Shown piece by piece: positions 6,738 to 15,490 of a stretch of DNA of 35,448 nucleotides (position 1 is its first letter; every line of letters starts with the position of its first letter). Position numbers and translations under genes: made by a program. This DNA comes from a bacterium (GTDB lineage Bacteria > Electryoneota > AABM5-125-24 > Hatepunaeales > Hatepunaeaceae): the NCBI GenBank assembly GCA_025774605.1, contig JALGVR010000014.1, forward strand, positions 1 to 35,448, written 5' to 3'. The notes below the pieces were generated by a model. It saw only the letters and a program-made list of their open reading frames with translations. It ran no database searches and was not told the DNA's origin.

Positions 6738-8294
6738 TCAGCCTTTCCTGCCATTACCGCCGACCATGAAGTCGGCGGTAATGTCCCGTCGCTGCTTCTG
6801 TGAGTATGCCCTGAATTCTTCGATCTTCAGTTCGTCCTCCGTTGAAAGCGTTATGTATATCTTGTTCGCCCACATAATCCTGGTCAACCGATTGCGAATT
6901 CCCTTGGTGAGATATGACTTCAATTGGGGATTGACCTTCAGTTCAAGATGTCTCTCACGCGTCTTCGAGCTGAAACGCTTGATCCACCTCTCCAGCGTCG
7001 TCACCACCGTTTCCATGGAGGGCACCAAGCCGGTGCCGTCGCAGTTCGGGCATGGTTCGCGGAAGGTGTAAAGCAGTGACGGCCTGATCCGCTGGCGGGT
7101 CATCTCCATCAAACCGAACGGGCTGAGCGGGGCGATGTCCCACTTGGCTCTGTCCATCCGCATGGCTCGTCGCATTTCGTCGAATACCTTCTTCCGGTTC
7201 CTCTCCTCCAAGAGATCTATGAAATCTATCACGATGATTCCGCCGACGTCCCGCAACCTGAGCTGACGGCTGATCTCCCGCGCGGCGGCGAGGTTTACCT
7301 TCAGCGAGTTCTCCTCGTGATCCTTCTTGCCGGCGAATCTGCCGCTGTTGACATCAATCGCCACCAGCGCCTCCGTTATATCGAAAAAGATGTATCCACC
7401 ACCATTCAGCCAGATCTTGCGCGAGAGACAGTTCTCGATCTCCACCTCGATGTTATACTTGTCGAATATCGGAATACGATCCTTGTAAAGCGTTATCTTG
7501 TCGGTCAATCCGGGTGCCACATCCTTGACGTAACCGACAATTTCGCGGTACAACTTGCGCGAATCAACCACCAGGCTGTTGACCTCCGGCGAATAGAGGT
7601 CGCGTATAATCGATGAAGCCATTGATATATCGCGATAAACCACACCGGGTCCCTTCAATTCGCTCATCGATTGCTCGCATTTGCGCCAGACCTTAAGCAG
7701 GCGCTTCATGTCAACTTCAAGATCCTCCTCCGACCTCGTTTCAGCCAGCGTACGCACGATGATGCCGAAACCTTTCGGACGTATTTTGGATGCGATCGAT
7801 TTTAACCGCTTCTTTTCCTTGAAACCGGCGATCTTGCGCGAAACCCCGATGAACGATTCATTCGGTACCAGAACCATGAATCTGCCCGGAATCGACACCT
7901 GGGAGCTGACCCGGGGACCCTTGTGTCCGATCGGCTCCTTGATCACCTGAACCAATATCTCCTGTCCGACTTTGAGGTCATGCGGCTGCCAGCGTTTTCG
8001 CCCCCCGCCTTCGCCGTTGTTCCCACGATCAACAACATCATGGAGTAAGTGGGTGCCGAGTTCACTGCCACCACCGACATCGGAAAAATGCAGGAAGGCA
8101 TCCTGCGAGAAGCCGATATCTATGAAGGCGGCCGATATTCCAGGCATCACTTTTCTTACTACACCACGAAATAAACTGCCCACCATCCTTTCATTCTCGG
8201 GACGTTCGACGTGCAGCTCCACCAGAAGATCATCTTCAAGCAGCGCTATCCTGGCTTCTGTTGTTGTAGCATTAATAATTATGTCTTGTTTCAT
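6738..8294 (-). CDS. rng: Ribonuclease G/E
   Basis: A 518-residue endoribonuclease that cuts single-stranded, A/U-rich RNA and matures rRNA. An S1 domain occupies about residues 35-125 (GSLFRGVVRKVMPGISAAFIDIG). The catalytic aspartates are D314 in AIDVNSG and D357 in VIDFIDL, 43 residues apart as in E. coli RNase E. The zinc-link cysteines C415 and C418 lie in CPNCDGTG. The C-terminal scaffold of RNase E is absent, so this is the short RNase G-like form. The ATG at 8294 opens with MKQDIIINATTTEARIALLED, normal for the family. It lies between the radical SAM gene and rplU, a frequent arrangement. Its 3' end contains a perfect inverted repeat (6752-6783). Confidence 0.96.
   Translation of the reverse strand: MKQDIIINATTTEARIALLEDDLLVELHVERPENERMVGSLFRGVVRKVMPGISAAFIDIGFSQDAFLHFSDVGGGSELGTHLLHDVVDRGNNGEGGGRKRWQPHDLKVGQEILVQVIKEPIGHKGPRVSSQVSIPGRFMVLVPNESFIGVSRKIAGFKEKKRLKSIASKIRPKGFGIIVRTLAETRSEEDLEVDMKRLLKVWRKCEQSMSELKGPGVVYRDISMASSIIRDLYSPEVNSLVVDSRKLYREIVGYVKDVAPGLTDKITLYKDRIPIFDKYNIEVEIENCLSRKIWLNGGGYIFFDITEALVAIDVNSGRFAGKKDHEENSLKVNLAAAREISRQLRLRDVGGIIVIDFIDLLEERNRKKVFDEMRRAMRMDRAKWDIAPLSPFGLMEMTRQRIRPSLLYTFREPCPNCDGTGLVPSMETVVTTLERWIKRFSSKTRERHLELKVNPQLKSYLTKGIRNRLTRIMWANKIYITLSTEDELKIEEFRAYSQKQRRDITADFMVGGNGRKG
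6752..6783 (-). repeat. Perfect 13-base inverted repeat within the 3' end of rng
   Basis: Arms 6752-6764 and 6771-6783 are perfect inverted copies with a 6-base loop, giving a GC-rich hairpin in the coding region for ITADFMVGGN, the last residues of the protein. No T-run follows on either strand, so it is not a standard terminator. It may stabilise the rng mRNA end or be a processing site. Confidence 0.75.
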
Positions 8295-8324
8295 CTCTCT
8301 ATCAAATCTTTAGAGCGCTGGATT

Positions 8325-10850
8325 TCAAGCCGGTGTGGATTCAACTCCTGAATGTAAAACACTGTTGACTTGAGTAACGCTCGTTATTTTTAAAGGGTTC
8401 GAAGTCAGTTTCTCCACTTCTTCGATTATCGATAGACCGACTTCAATCGGATTCTTCGGTTTCCCGCCCTGTCTGTTCAGCTGAATCGTCAACCTGCGTC
8501 CCCCACAATCCAGCTTCCAATCATCTATACCGACACCGGAGCATACGGATTGCACAACGGGATCGTCCGGGAAACCCACTCGACGATTGAACCGCAGCCT
8601 GTACACAGGCGTCAACGACCGTTCAGTTACAGTTTTTCGCGCCCCGTTCATTGTTTCAAGGGCAAGCGGCTTGATGCCTGACGGGAAGACACGCCTCCAG
8701 CGCGGCAGCCATTCGTCAGCCTCGAGAACCTCCGGTGTTTCAAACTCGAGCCACAATCCGCCTGCACCGATGCCAAGCGATAAAGCCGGTCCATAACTTA
8801 CCCTCGGTCGAGGCGTATAACCGCGGCCATAATTCAAGGGGGTCCGCGCCCGTTTCAAGGCTCTCAACACCGCCGCCATCAGGTCGTTATGTCCCAAATA
8901 CCTGGCGTTCAACAGTTTGCTGAAGGTCAGGCGGTAACGGAAACTGTTGCCCTCCTCCCGCAACACTTCCGGCGCTTCAGCTTTCGGCGCATTGCCGGCG
9001 GGCTCCGTGAAAGCTTTCCCGGGTTTCGATTCTATGCCGGTTGCCGCGGCGCGGTCGCAGAGCTTCATGACGCCGCAGTTGTAACATTCGCCCGCGCGGC
9101 AGTCTGCAAGCGTGATCGCCTGGAACGCCCGATCAAGATCGCGGCGATAAAAACGATCAGAATAACCCTTGCTGATATGCGCCCAATTCAATGCCGACCC
9201 TTCCGGGATGGCTTTCAACAATTCATGCCAGCCGGGAATATGCTCATCCAGGGCGGAATGCCACAGCGATAGATCCAACATGTCGTTCCAGCAGTCCAGC
9301 CCATATCCGCCGTCGGCAACCCTGCTGATGACTCCGGACAGACGTCGGGAGCCTCGCGCCAGAAGCGCCTCTATCAGGCTCGTCTCCGGATCATGCCATG
9401 AAGTCTTCACCCGGCGACCGGAAACCCGGCTGTAAAGACGGCGGATACGACGGCGCAACTCGACGACGTCGAGGAATTCCTCGCGGGCGAACACACTGTG
9501 AGGCTTGGGAATGAAGGGCGAAACGGAAACGTGCAGCTCCCTGCGATACGGCGTTATTCTCGCCAGCCTCTGCAGCAACCGAGCGCCCTCATCGATATCA
9601 TCCATCCGTTCGGTGGGAAGACCGACCATGAAATACAGCTTGACCGTCTTCCATCCCAGCCGGTAGGCGCGCTCGACAGCTTCGACCAGAGCCTCTTCGC
9701 TCAGCCCCTTGTTTATTACGTTTCTGAGACGACGGCTGCCCGCCTCAACAGCGAAGGTTACGCCGGATTTCCTCCCGCCAAGATCGACCCGCGCCATCTC
9801 CTCGGAAAACGTTGTCGGGTGGAGGGAAGGGAAGGCGAGCGAAGCGCGTCTGCCGCTCAGCCTGCTCATCAGCGCGGCGAGCAGATCATCCAGACAACTG
9901 TAATCCGACGTCGACAGCGACAGTAACCCGACTTCATCCCACCCCGTGGCGTCAAGTCCTTTCACGACCTGATCGATGATGTCAGCCACCGGGCGCTCCC
10001 TGACCGGTCGGTGCAGCATGCCGGCCTGGCAGAAGCGACAACCCCGGCTGCAGCCGCGCATGATCTCCACCGTCAACCGATCGTGCGCCCCCCTGACCAA
10101 AGGAACCACCGGACTGCCCGTATAATATTGCGCTTTGAGCTCGGTTACTACTCTGGCTCTAACCCGCCGCGACGCCGTATCGAGCCCGGTCAATCCGACG
10201 GAGCCATTCGGACCCGGTGTATAAAGCTCAGGAACATATACTCCCTCCAGGCGCGCCAGTTGCAGCCATTTATCCCGACGCGACGCCGATCTGAACTCCC
10301 GACAGCGCATGAGCTGAACCAACTCCGGCAGAGCCTCCTCCCCATCACCCACCAGAAATGCGTCAAAAAAAGGCGCTACCGGCTCCGGGTGGAAGGCGCA
10401 CGGACCGCCCCCGATAATCAACGGGTCATCGCGACCCCGCTCGGATGACCGCCTCGGAATCCCGGCCAGGTCAAGGGCTCTCAGGATGCCGGGATAATGC
10501 AGCTCCGTCTGCAGCGTTATACCGACCGCATCGAAATCCTGCAGCGGACGCCCGCTCTCGATGCTGAACAACCGCACACCCTCGTTGTGCATCAGCGACT
10601 GCATGTCCCGCCAGGGCAGGTAGGAACGTTCGCAGGACAGACCCTCCATCCGGTTCAGGACGTGGTAGAGGATCGAATATCCATGGTAGGAAACGCCTAT
10701 TTCATAAATGTCCGGAAAGAGCAGGCAAAACCGGAAATCCGCCTCGGGATCCGGCCGGACAGCGTTGTATTCACCGCCGGTGTACCGTCCCGGCCGCTGA
10801 ACCATGGTCAGTCTGCCGCTCAGCTTGAGCCGCTGGTTTTCGAATGTCAT
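8325..10850 (-). CDS. B12-binding-like radical SAM protein fused to DUF2344 (TIGR03960 + TIGR03936)
   Basis: An 841-residue fusion. Residues 1-600 match TIGR03960: an N-terminal cobalamin-binding-like domain (LLFPDIYEIGVSYHGYSILYHVLN) and a radical SAM domain with C267, C271 and C274 (CxxxCxxC) for the 4Fe-4S cluster. A further cysteine cluster (ECYNCGVMKLC) lies near residue 600. Residues 650-830 match TIGR03936/DUF2344 (YRLTFSKLLNARYLGHNDL...NYGRGYTPRPRVSYGPALSLG). The reaction is unknown; the constant neighbourhood with RNase G/E, L21 and L27 suggests an RNA or ribosome-linked modification, which is inference. The ATG overlaps the upstream stop by 4 bases. In many genomes the two parts are separate genes. 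Confidence 0.9.
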   Translation of the reverse strand: MTFENQRLKLSGRLTMVQRPGRYTGGEYNAVRPDPEADFRFCLLFPDIYEIGVSYHGYSILYHVLNRMEGLSCERSYLPWRDMQSLMHNEGVRLFSIESGRPLQDFDAVGITLQTELHYPGILRALDLAGIPRRSSERGRDDPLIIGGGPCAFHPEPVAPFFDAFLVGDGEEALPELVQLMRCREFRSASRRDKWLQLARLEGVYVPELYTPGPNGSVGLTGLDTASRRVRARVVTELKAQYYTGSPVVPLVRGAHDRLTVEIMRGCSRGCRFCQAGMLHRPVRERPVADIIDQVVKGLDATGWDEVGLLSLSTSDYSCLDDLLAALMSRLSGRRASLAFPSLHPTTFSEEMARVDLGGRKSGVTFAVEAGSRRLRNVINKGLSEEALVEAVERAYRLGWKTVKLYFMVGLPTERMDDIDEGARLLQRLARITPYRRELHVSVSPFIPKPHSVFAREEFLDVVELRRRIRRLYSRVSGRRVKTSWHDPETSLIEALLARGSRRLSGVISRVADGGYGLDCWNDMLDLSLWHSALDEHIPGWHELLKAIPEGSALNWAHISKGYSDRFYRRDLDRAFQAITLADCRAGECYNCGVMKLCDRAAATGIESKPGKAFTEPAGNAPKAEAPEVLREEGNSFRYRLTFSKLLNARYLGHNDLMAAVLRALKRARTPLNYGRGYTPRPRVSYGPALSLGIGAGGLWLEFETPEVLEADEWLPRWRRVFPSGIKPLALETMNGARKTVTERSLTPVYRLRFNRRVGFPDDPVVQSVCSGVGIDDWKLDCGGRRLTIQLNRQGGKPKNPIEVGLSIIEEVEKLTSNPLKITSVTQVNSVLHSGVESTPA

Positions 10851-11392
10851 CCAATATACCTCGCCAGAGCGCGATAACGGTCCAGCCCCTCCCGCTTCGG
10901 ATCGGGCGCCACCTGGTAGTTGTAAGCCAGGTCACACTGCGGATCGGCGAAGGCGATCGTGATGCGCGCCCGTGAAATCCAGCAGAGATACGCCGTCAGC
11001 GGGTCATAAACCGGTGAAAGGTCTACAGCCACATCGGCGCGTATATCCAGCACTTCGTCCTTTAACCGCCTGAGCGGCAGCCCGAGGAGATTTATTGATT
11101 TCCTGTCTATCTGAACGACATGCACTTCAAGACCGGCCGGAGGAGATGCGCCGATGCCGGGCATTGCCAGCACCGTCAAAGACGCCTGCGGGAATCGATC
11201 CCGCAATCGGCTCAGTACGATGTCGGCGGCTGTCACGTCCAGACCTTCAGCCGGCCAGCAGACCAGGCAGCTTTTCACGTCGTCCCAGCAGTTTCCCAGC
11301 GAAAGCGTTGCAACCTTGCCGCGCCTGACTGAAAGCCACAGCGCCCAACCGACGAATCGCCTGCGAACACTCGAGAGCAGGCGGTTAGTCAT
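10847..11392 (-). CDS. Small protein resembling the N-terminal half of GT9 (heptosyltransferase-like), DUF6913-like
   Basis: A 181-residue protein. After a basic N-terminus it shows an alternating alpha/beta pattern: CLVCWPAEGLDVTAADIVLSRLRDRFPQASLTVLAMP, then DIRADVAVDLSPVYDPLTAYLCWIS and RARITIAFADPQCDLAYNYQVAP. This resembles the N-terminal Rossmann half of family 9 glycosyltransferases (ADP-heptose:LPS heptosyltransferases). At about half of the usual 340 residues it lacks the nucleotide-sugar domain, so it is probably not a working transferase alone. The stand-alone DUF6913 family is an alternative fit. It overlaps the CorC-type gene upstream by 8 bases and the radical SAM gene downstream by 4, so it is a true member of this operon. 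Confidence 0.55.
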   Translation of the reverse strand: MTNRLLSSVRRRFVGWALWLSVRRGKVATLSLGNCWDDVKSCLVCWPAEGLDVTAADIVLSRLRDRFPQASLTVLAMPGIGASPPAGLEVHVVQIDRKSINLLGLPLRRLKDEVLDIRADVAVDLSPVYDPLTAYLCWISRARITIAFADPQCDLAYNYQVAPDPKREGLDRYRALARYIG

Positions 11393-12674
11393 CCTTGAAC
11401 ACCCCGCCTACCTTCTCTACACGCACGCGGGTTATTCTCTTGTCCAGAACCTCTTCCACGACAAACCTGTAATCCTCGTACTTGAATTCCTGACCCTTGT
11501 GAGGAACCTCGCCCAACTGGCTGTAAACAAATCCAGCCAGGGTGTCATAGGCTTCACTGTTTGGAACAAGCTCGAGATCGATGCTCTCGTTGAGGTCATC
11601 AATGCTGATTCTGCCGCTGACTGAGACCGTATTCTCGTCGATCCGTCGCACCAGGGGCTGTTCCGTGTCGTACTCATCCTGGATCTCACCGACGATCTCT
11701 TCGATTATATCTTCCATTGTAACCAGACCGGCGGTCCCGCCGTATTCATCGACCGCGATGGCGATATGTATCTTTTCCGTCTGAAATTCCCGGAGCAGCT
11801 CATCGATTTTTTTCTCCTCAGGGACAAAATATGCCGGTCTGAGCAGTTTCTGCAGATCGAATTCGTCAAGCTGCTGGGAGGCGGTCAAGAGATCCTTTGC
11901 ATAGATCATGCCGACGATATTGTCCACCTTCTCTTCATAGACCGGAATGCGGGAATGGCCGCAATCGAACACCGTCTTGAGTATCTCCTCGAACGTGGCG
12001 TTCTTCTCAAGCGTAATCATGTCTATGCGCGGCACCATCACCTCGCGGACAATCGTGTCGCCGAATTCAAAGATCGAGTGTATCATCTTGCGCTCTTCCA
12101 ACTCCAGCGTGCCGTGTTCATGACCGACCTGCACCAATGTCCGGATCTCCTCTTCGGACATCGCCAGCATGCTGTGTTTGTCAACACCCAGCAACTGCGC
12201 CAGGAAGGCGCTGAATCGGGACAACGGCGCCGCCAGCGGCGACAGAACGAAACAGGATATTTGAACCGCTCTGGAGCAGGTCAGCGCCCATCTTTCCGGA
12301 TTCTTCAACGCCAGCAACTTCGGCACAAGCTCGGAGAGGAACAATATAACAATCGTGATAACAAGTATCTGGATTGCAACCGCCAGATTGGGGTCACCAC
12401 CGAGGTTGACCGCCAGTTCCGCGGCAAGCAGTGCGGTTATTGCAGCCGCGGCAGTGTTGACTATGGTATTTCCGCTCAGAATCGATGCCAGCAGACGCCT
12501 CGGATCCCCCAACTGTCTGGCAACCCGACGGGCGCGGGGATCATCGGATTCGGCGAACTGATCACGAATGGCGCGACTCAGCGAAAAATATGCACTCTCA
12601 GCGCTTGAAAAAAATGCTGACAACACCAGTAAAACTAATACTATTACCAGTTTAATCCATAAATCAGCGTCCAA
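11385..12674 (-). CDS. CNNM/CorC (HlyC) family transporter with CBS domains
   Basis: A 429-residue inner-membrane protein. Four hydrophobic segments in residues 8-145 make the CNNM (DUF21) domain (SAFFSSAESAYFSLSR, VITIVILFLSELVPK). A CBS pair follows at about 205-325 (VPRIDMITLEKNAT...GHSRIPVYEEKVDNIVGMIYAKDLL...IAIAVDEYGGTAGLVTMEDIIEEIVG). The CorC_HlyC domain ends the protein. The family is linked to magnesium or cobalt efflux; the old haemolysin name is not meaningful. The start is a TTG at 12674 with AGAGGT in place; the gap from ybeY is 10 bases. It completes the phoH-pgpH-ybeY run. Confidence 0.92.
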   Translation of the reverse strand: MDADLWIKLVIVLVLLVLSAFFSSAESAYFSLSRAIRDQFAESDDPRARRVARQLGDPRRLLASILSGNTIVNTAAAAITALLAAELAVNLGGDPNLAVAIQILVITIVILFLSELVPKLLALKNPERWALTCSRAVQISCFVLSPLAAPLSRFSAFLAQLLGVDKHSMLAMSEEEIRTLVQVGHEHGTLELEERKMIHSIFEFGDTIVREVMVPRIDMITLEKNATFEEILKTVFDCGHSRIPVYEEKVDNIVGMIYAKDLLTASQQLDEFDLQKLLRPAYFVPEEKKIDELLREFQTEKIHIAIAVDEYGGTAGLVTMEDIIEEIVGEIQDEYDTEQPLVRRIDENTVSVSGRISIDDLNESIDLELVPNSEAYDTLAGFVYSQLGEVPHKGQEFKYEDYRFVVEEVLDKRITRVRVEKVGGVFKDD

Positions 12675-12684
12675 CTAAATACCT

Positions 12685-13125
12685 CTATAAAACCATCTGA
12701 ACATACTTCTCCCCGCGATCGATCATTCGACGCAGCGAGACATCATCCCCGTGCCTCCTGCCACACAGGTGCAGCATACCATGTGCAATCAGTCTCAACA
12801 GCTCGTTCTCCGGTCTGTCACAGCGTTCCTTTGCCTGGCTGTGCACACGGTCCAGACTTACGTATATTTCACCCTCCGCCCTGTCCGCGGAATCATCGCT
12901 TAAATCAAAGGATAAAACATCCGTTGTCGTATCAAGCCCCAACCACTCCCGGTTCAATTGACGCAACAATTCGTCGTCCGCCAGGATGACCGTAATATCT
13001 CCCCGGATGCGATCCTCGCCGTGGGCGATGCCCTTTATCACCGCAGTAATCGCTTCAAGTGGAAATTCCGAACCCGCGTCACCGTTATAACAGATCGTTA
13101 TGCCGTCCGAGGTCATTTGTTGCAT
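12685..13125 (-). CDS. ybeY: Endoribonuclease YbeY, 16S rRNA maturation
   Basis: A 146-residue zinc-dependent endoribonuclease for the 3' end of 16S rRNA and ribosome quality control. The zinc site HGMLHLCGRRH fits HxxxHxxxxxH. The LNREWLGLDTTTDVLSFDL block is the usual family hallmark (LNxxyrgkdkpTDVLSFp). I place the start at the ATG at 13125, preceded by GGGGA; it follows the pgpH stop by one base. A longer reading from 13197 overlaps pgpH and adds a basic N-terminus not seen in the family. Confidence 0.95.
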   Translation of the reverse strand: MQQMTSDGITICYNGDAGSEFPLEAITAVIKGIAHGEDRIRGDITVILADDELLRQLNREWLGLDTTTDVLSFDLSDDSADRAEGEIYVSLDRVHSQAKERCDRPENELLRLIAHGMLHLCGRRHGDDVSLRRMIDRGEKYVQMVL

Positions 13126-13126
13126 C

Positions 13127-15490
13127 TTATCCCCGATCAGTCGTCTCCTCCTCACCGGCGTCGTCGTCTTCTCTCTCGTCATCGTCCCGATCGGCATTCT
13201 GTTGCGGGTACTGGATGCGCTGATGGTAAATCCCGGTTAGAACCCTCATGAACACGTTATTGATCGTCCCGATCTCCTTCAGGGTCAAGGGGCATTCATC
13301 CAGATCACCATTGGAGAGACGGGATCGTATCAGGCTGTCGATGGTGTTGCGTATCCCCTCGGGCGAATGGTCGTCCATGGATCGGGTCGCAGCCTCCACC
13401 GTGTCAGCCAGCATCAGGATGCCCGTCTCCTTGGACTGCGGGTTGGGGCCCGGGTACCGGTAGCTCGCCTCATCCACATCCTCACCCTTCTCTTTCACGG
13501 CTTTTGCATAGAAAAACGCCAGCCTCGAACGACCATGATGCTCGCTGATAAACTGCTTTATCTGCTTGGGTAATCGGTATTTCTCCGCCAGCTCCAACCC
13601 GCGCTGCACGTGCGCAATTACCATCTCGGCAGACTTTTCAGGAGCGAGCCGGTCATGAATATTACGGCTTCCGGCCTCCTGATTCTCGATAAAGTATTCG
13701 CGGTTTTCCATCTTGCCGATGTCATGATAATAGGCACCGGCGCGGGTAAGCAACGCATTGGCGCCTATCTCCCGGGCGGCGTTCTCCGCCAGACTGCCGA
13801 CCATGATGCTGTGATGATAGGTGCCCGGAGATTTAAGCGCCAGCTCACGCAGCAACGGGCGATTTAAATCAACCAGCTCCAAAAGGGAAAGATCGGTGGT
13901 GATGTCGAACACGCCCTCGCAGATGATTACCAGCCCAAGCACCAGAGTCGGCGACAGGATCGAGGTGGCGGTTGCGACGGCCATGTCGGCGATCAGCGGC
14001 AGTCCGGTCGTGAAATGAACAAAGTGAAAAGCCGCCACCAGCGGTATGTAAATAACGATCAGGTAAATGGCGGTCCGCATGACGTCGCTGCGCGTCTGGA
14101 CCTTTTGAACCGCAAACAGCGCCGTACCACCGATGATAACCGCACTGAAAGCCACCGGAAAATCGTTGCCCCTGATCAACCCCGCCAGCAGAGCCATTGT
14201 CACAATCCCCATCAAGGCAACCCCCCTGTCCACCAGGATCGCCAGCAGCATTGCACCGACCGCCGCGGGGAACATGTAGCGCGGAAGATCATACTTCACA
14301 GGTACCAATGCCTGGAAAAGGTGGACCAAACCGATAATGAGCGCCACGAGCAGCATCATCTTCCACTGGCGCCAGATGTCGGTCAGCACCAGAGCAATGA
14401 ACAGGAAAAACAATCCTACGATCAACAGAACCAGGACAAACTGACCTGCAGTAAGCAGTATCAGGGCACGTGCACCGCCGCTCTCCTCCTCGAGATCCAT
14501 CCGCTTTTTAGCCAGAGAATTCAGCTTGTCGATATGCTCCTGATTCACCTTTATATTGGCACCGATGATCAGTTCGTCCTTCTTCACAAATCCCTTGACA
14601 AGCGGAACCTTATTGTAAGCGGCATTCAAACGGTTTTCGGTCTCCGCCCTGTTGTAAATGATGTTGGGAGCAATGAAGGTCTTCAGGATGTCGTTAGCCG
14701 CACGGACTGCGCCCTGAGGAAGGCGCATCCCCTTCAGCATGACCGGCAGAAGCGACCTTATTCGGCTGATGGCTTCCTCTTTCGTCAGTAACTTCTTCAG
14801 GTCAGTCGTCGACTCCTCGTTGGCATACTGAATCATCACCGAATCCGACGAATGGATCAGGCTCGCCCGTGGAACATCGATTATACCCTGGTTGTATACA
14901 TCGAACAGAGCCGTGGTGAGAGGTTTTTGAAAGAAATGTGTATATTGCCCGGGATGATTCCTTTGATCAAGGTTATAGAGACGAATGAGAAACCGCCATG
15001 TTCCGCTCGTCAGGCGAACGCCAAACCTGTTGAACAGCCTGTCGCCGCCTCGTATGAAAAAGCTGGAATCTTCGAGCGATATATTCGCCGGTTCGTGTTC
15101 GGCTGCCTTCAGGACCGACGGTGGAAATGTCGATATAATGCTCTTCGACTCCTGAGCAAAATTGAGCAGTTCCTTCCTGTAGAACTCCCTCACCGTATCC
15201 ACCGCCGTCAGTACCGGATGAATTCTCGCTTTGGCTTCTCTGCGCTCCTTCTCAAGTTCCCCCTCCGATTTGAGAACCTCGAAATCGAAGGGAGCGATTA
15301 TCTTGTCCTGCGAGATACTCCCCTTGGTAAGATAGGCGAATTCCGGGGATTTGCCGCGCGGCGACAGATAGGTCAGCGAAGCAACCAGCGCCACGCCGAT
15401 CACCCAATGCCACCAATACACCGGCACCCCGGAGCCGCGCCCGCTTTCAGGCAGCGCTACCTGAGGTTCATTCCCCGCTTCTGCTGTCAT
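13127..15490 (-). CDS. pgpH: 7TM-HD phosphodiesterase, PgpH type (c-di-AMP hydrolase)
   Basis: A 787-residue protein. One N-terminal membrane segment (WHWVIGVALVASLTYL), a long extracytoplasmic 7TMR-HDED domain (about 60-360), seven closely spaced membrane helices (about 370-530) and a cytoplasmic HD domain follow in order. The HD motif is HHSIMVGSLAENAA and then AYYHDIGKM with H589-D590. Studied PgpH enzymes hydrolyse cyclic di-AMP to pApA, which makes c-di-AMP signalling likely in this organism. The ATG at 15490 overlaps phoH by 23 bases. Upstream in-frame starts would extend into phoH and are less likely. The C-terminus is acidic (DRDDDEREDDDAGEEE), which is unusual and may be disordered. 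Confidence 0.92.
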   Translation of the reverse strand: MTAEAGNEPQVALPESGRGSGVPVYWWHWVIGVALVASLTYLSPRGKSPEFAYLTKGSISQDKIIAPFDFEVLKSEGELEKERREAKARIHPVLTAVDTVREFYRKELLNFAQESKSIISTFPPSVLKAAEHEPANISLEDSSFFIRGGDRLFNRFGVRLTSGTWRFLIRLYNLDQRNHPGQYTHFFQKPLTTALFDVYNQGIIDVPRASLIHSSDSVMIQYANEESTTDLKKLLTKEEAISRIRSLLPVMLKGMRLPQGAVRAANDILKTFIAPNIIYNRAETENRLNAAYNKVPLVKGFVKKDELIIGANIKVNQEHIDKLNSLAKKRMDLEEESGGARALILLTAGQFVLVLLIVGLFFLFIALVLTDIWRQWKMMLLVALIIGLVHLFQALVPVKYDLPRYMFPAAVGAMLLAILVDRGVALMGIVTMALLAGLIRGNDFPVAFSAVIIGGTALFAVQKVQTRSDVMRTAIYLIVIYIPLVAAFHFVHFTTGLPLIADMAVATATSILSPTLVLGLVIICEGVFDITTDLSLLELVDLNRPLLRELALKSPGTYHHSIMVGSLAENAAREIGANALLTRAGAYYHDIGKMENREYFIENQEAGSRNIHDRLAPEKSAEMVIAHVQRGLELAEKYRLPKQIKQFISEHHGRSRLAFFYAKAVKEKGEDVDEASYRYPGPNPQSKETGILMLADTVEAATRSMDDHSPEGIRNTIDSLIRSRLSNGDLDECPLTLKEIGTINNVFMRVLTGIYHQRIQYPQQNADRDDDEREDDDAGEEETTDRG

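Noticed and set aside
11766-12608. Open reading frame of 280 codons on the plus strand
   Set aside because: It lies wholly antisense to the well-supported CorC/CNNM gene, has an unnatural amino-acid mix rich in R, Q and H, and matches no family.
14015-14791. Open reading frame of 258 codons on the plus strand
   Set aside because: It mirrors the membrane region of pgpH; the composition is low in hydrophobics and rich in Q, H and R, typical of a shadow.
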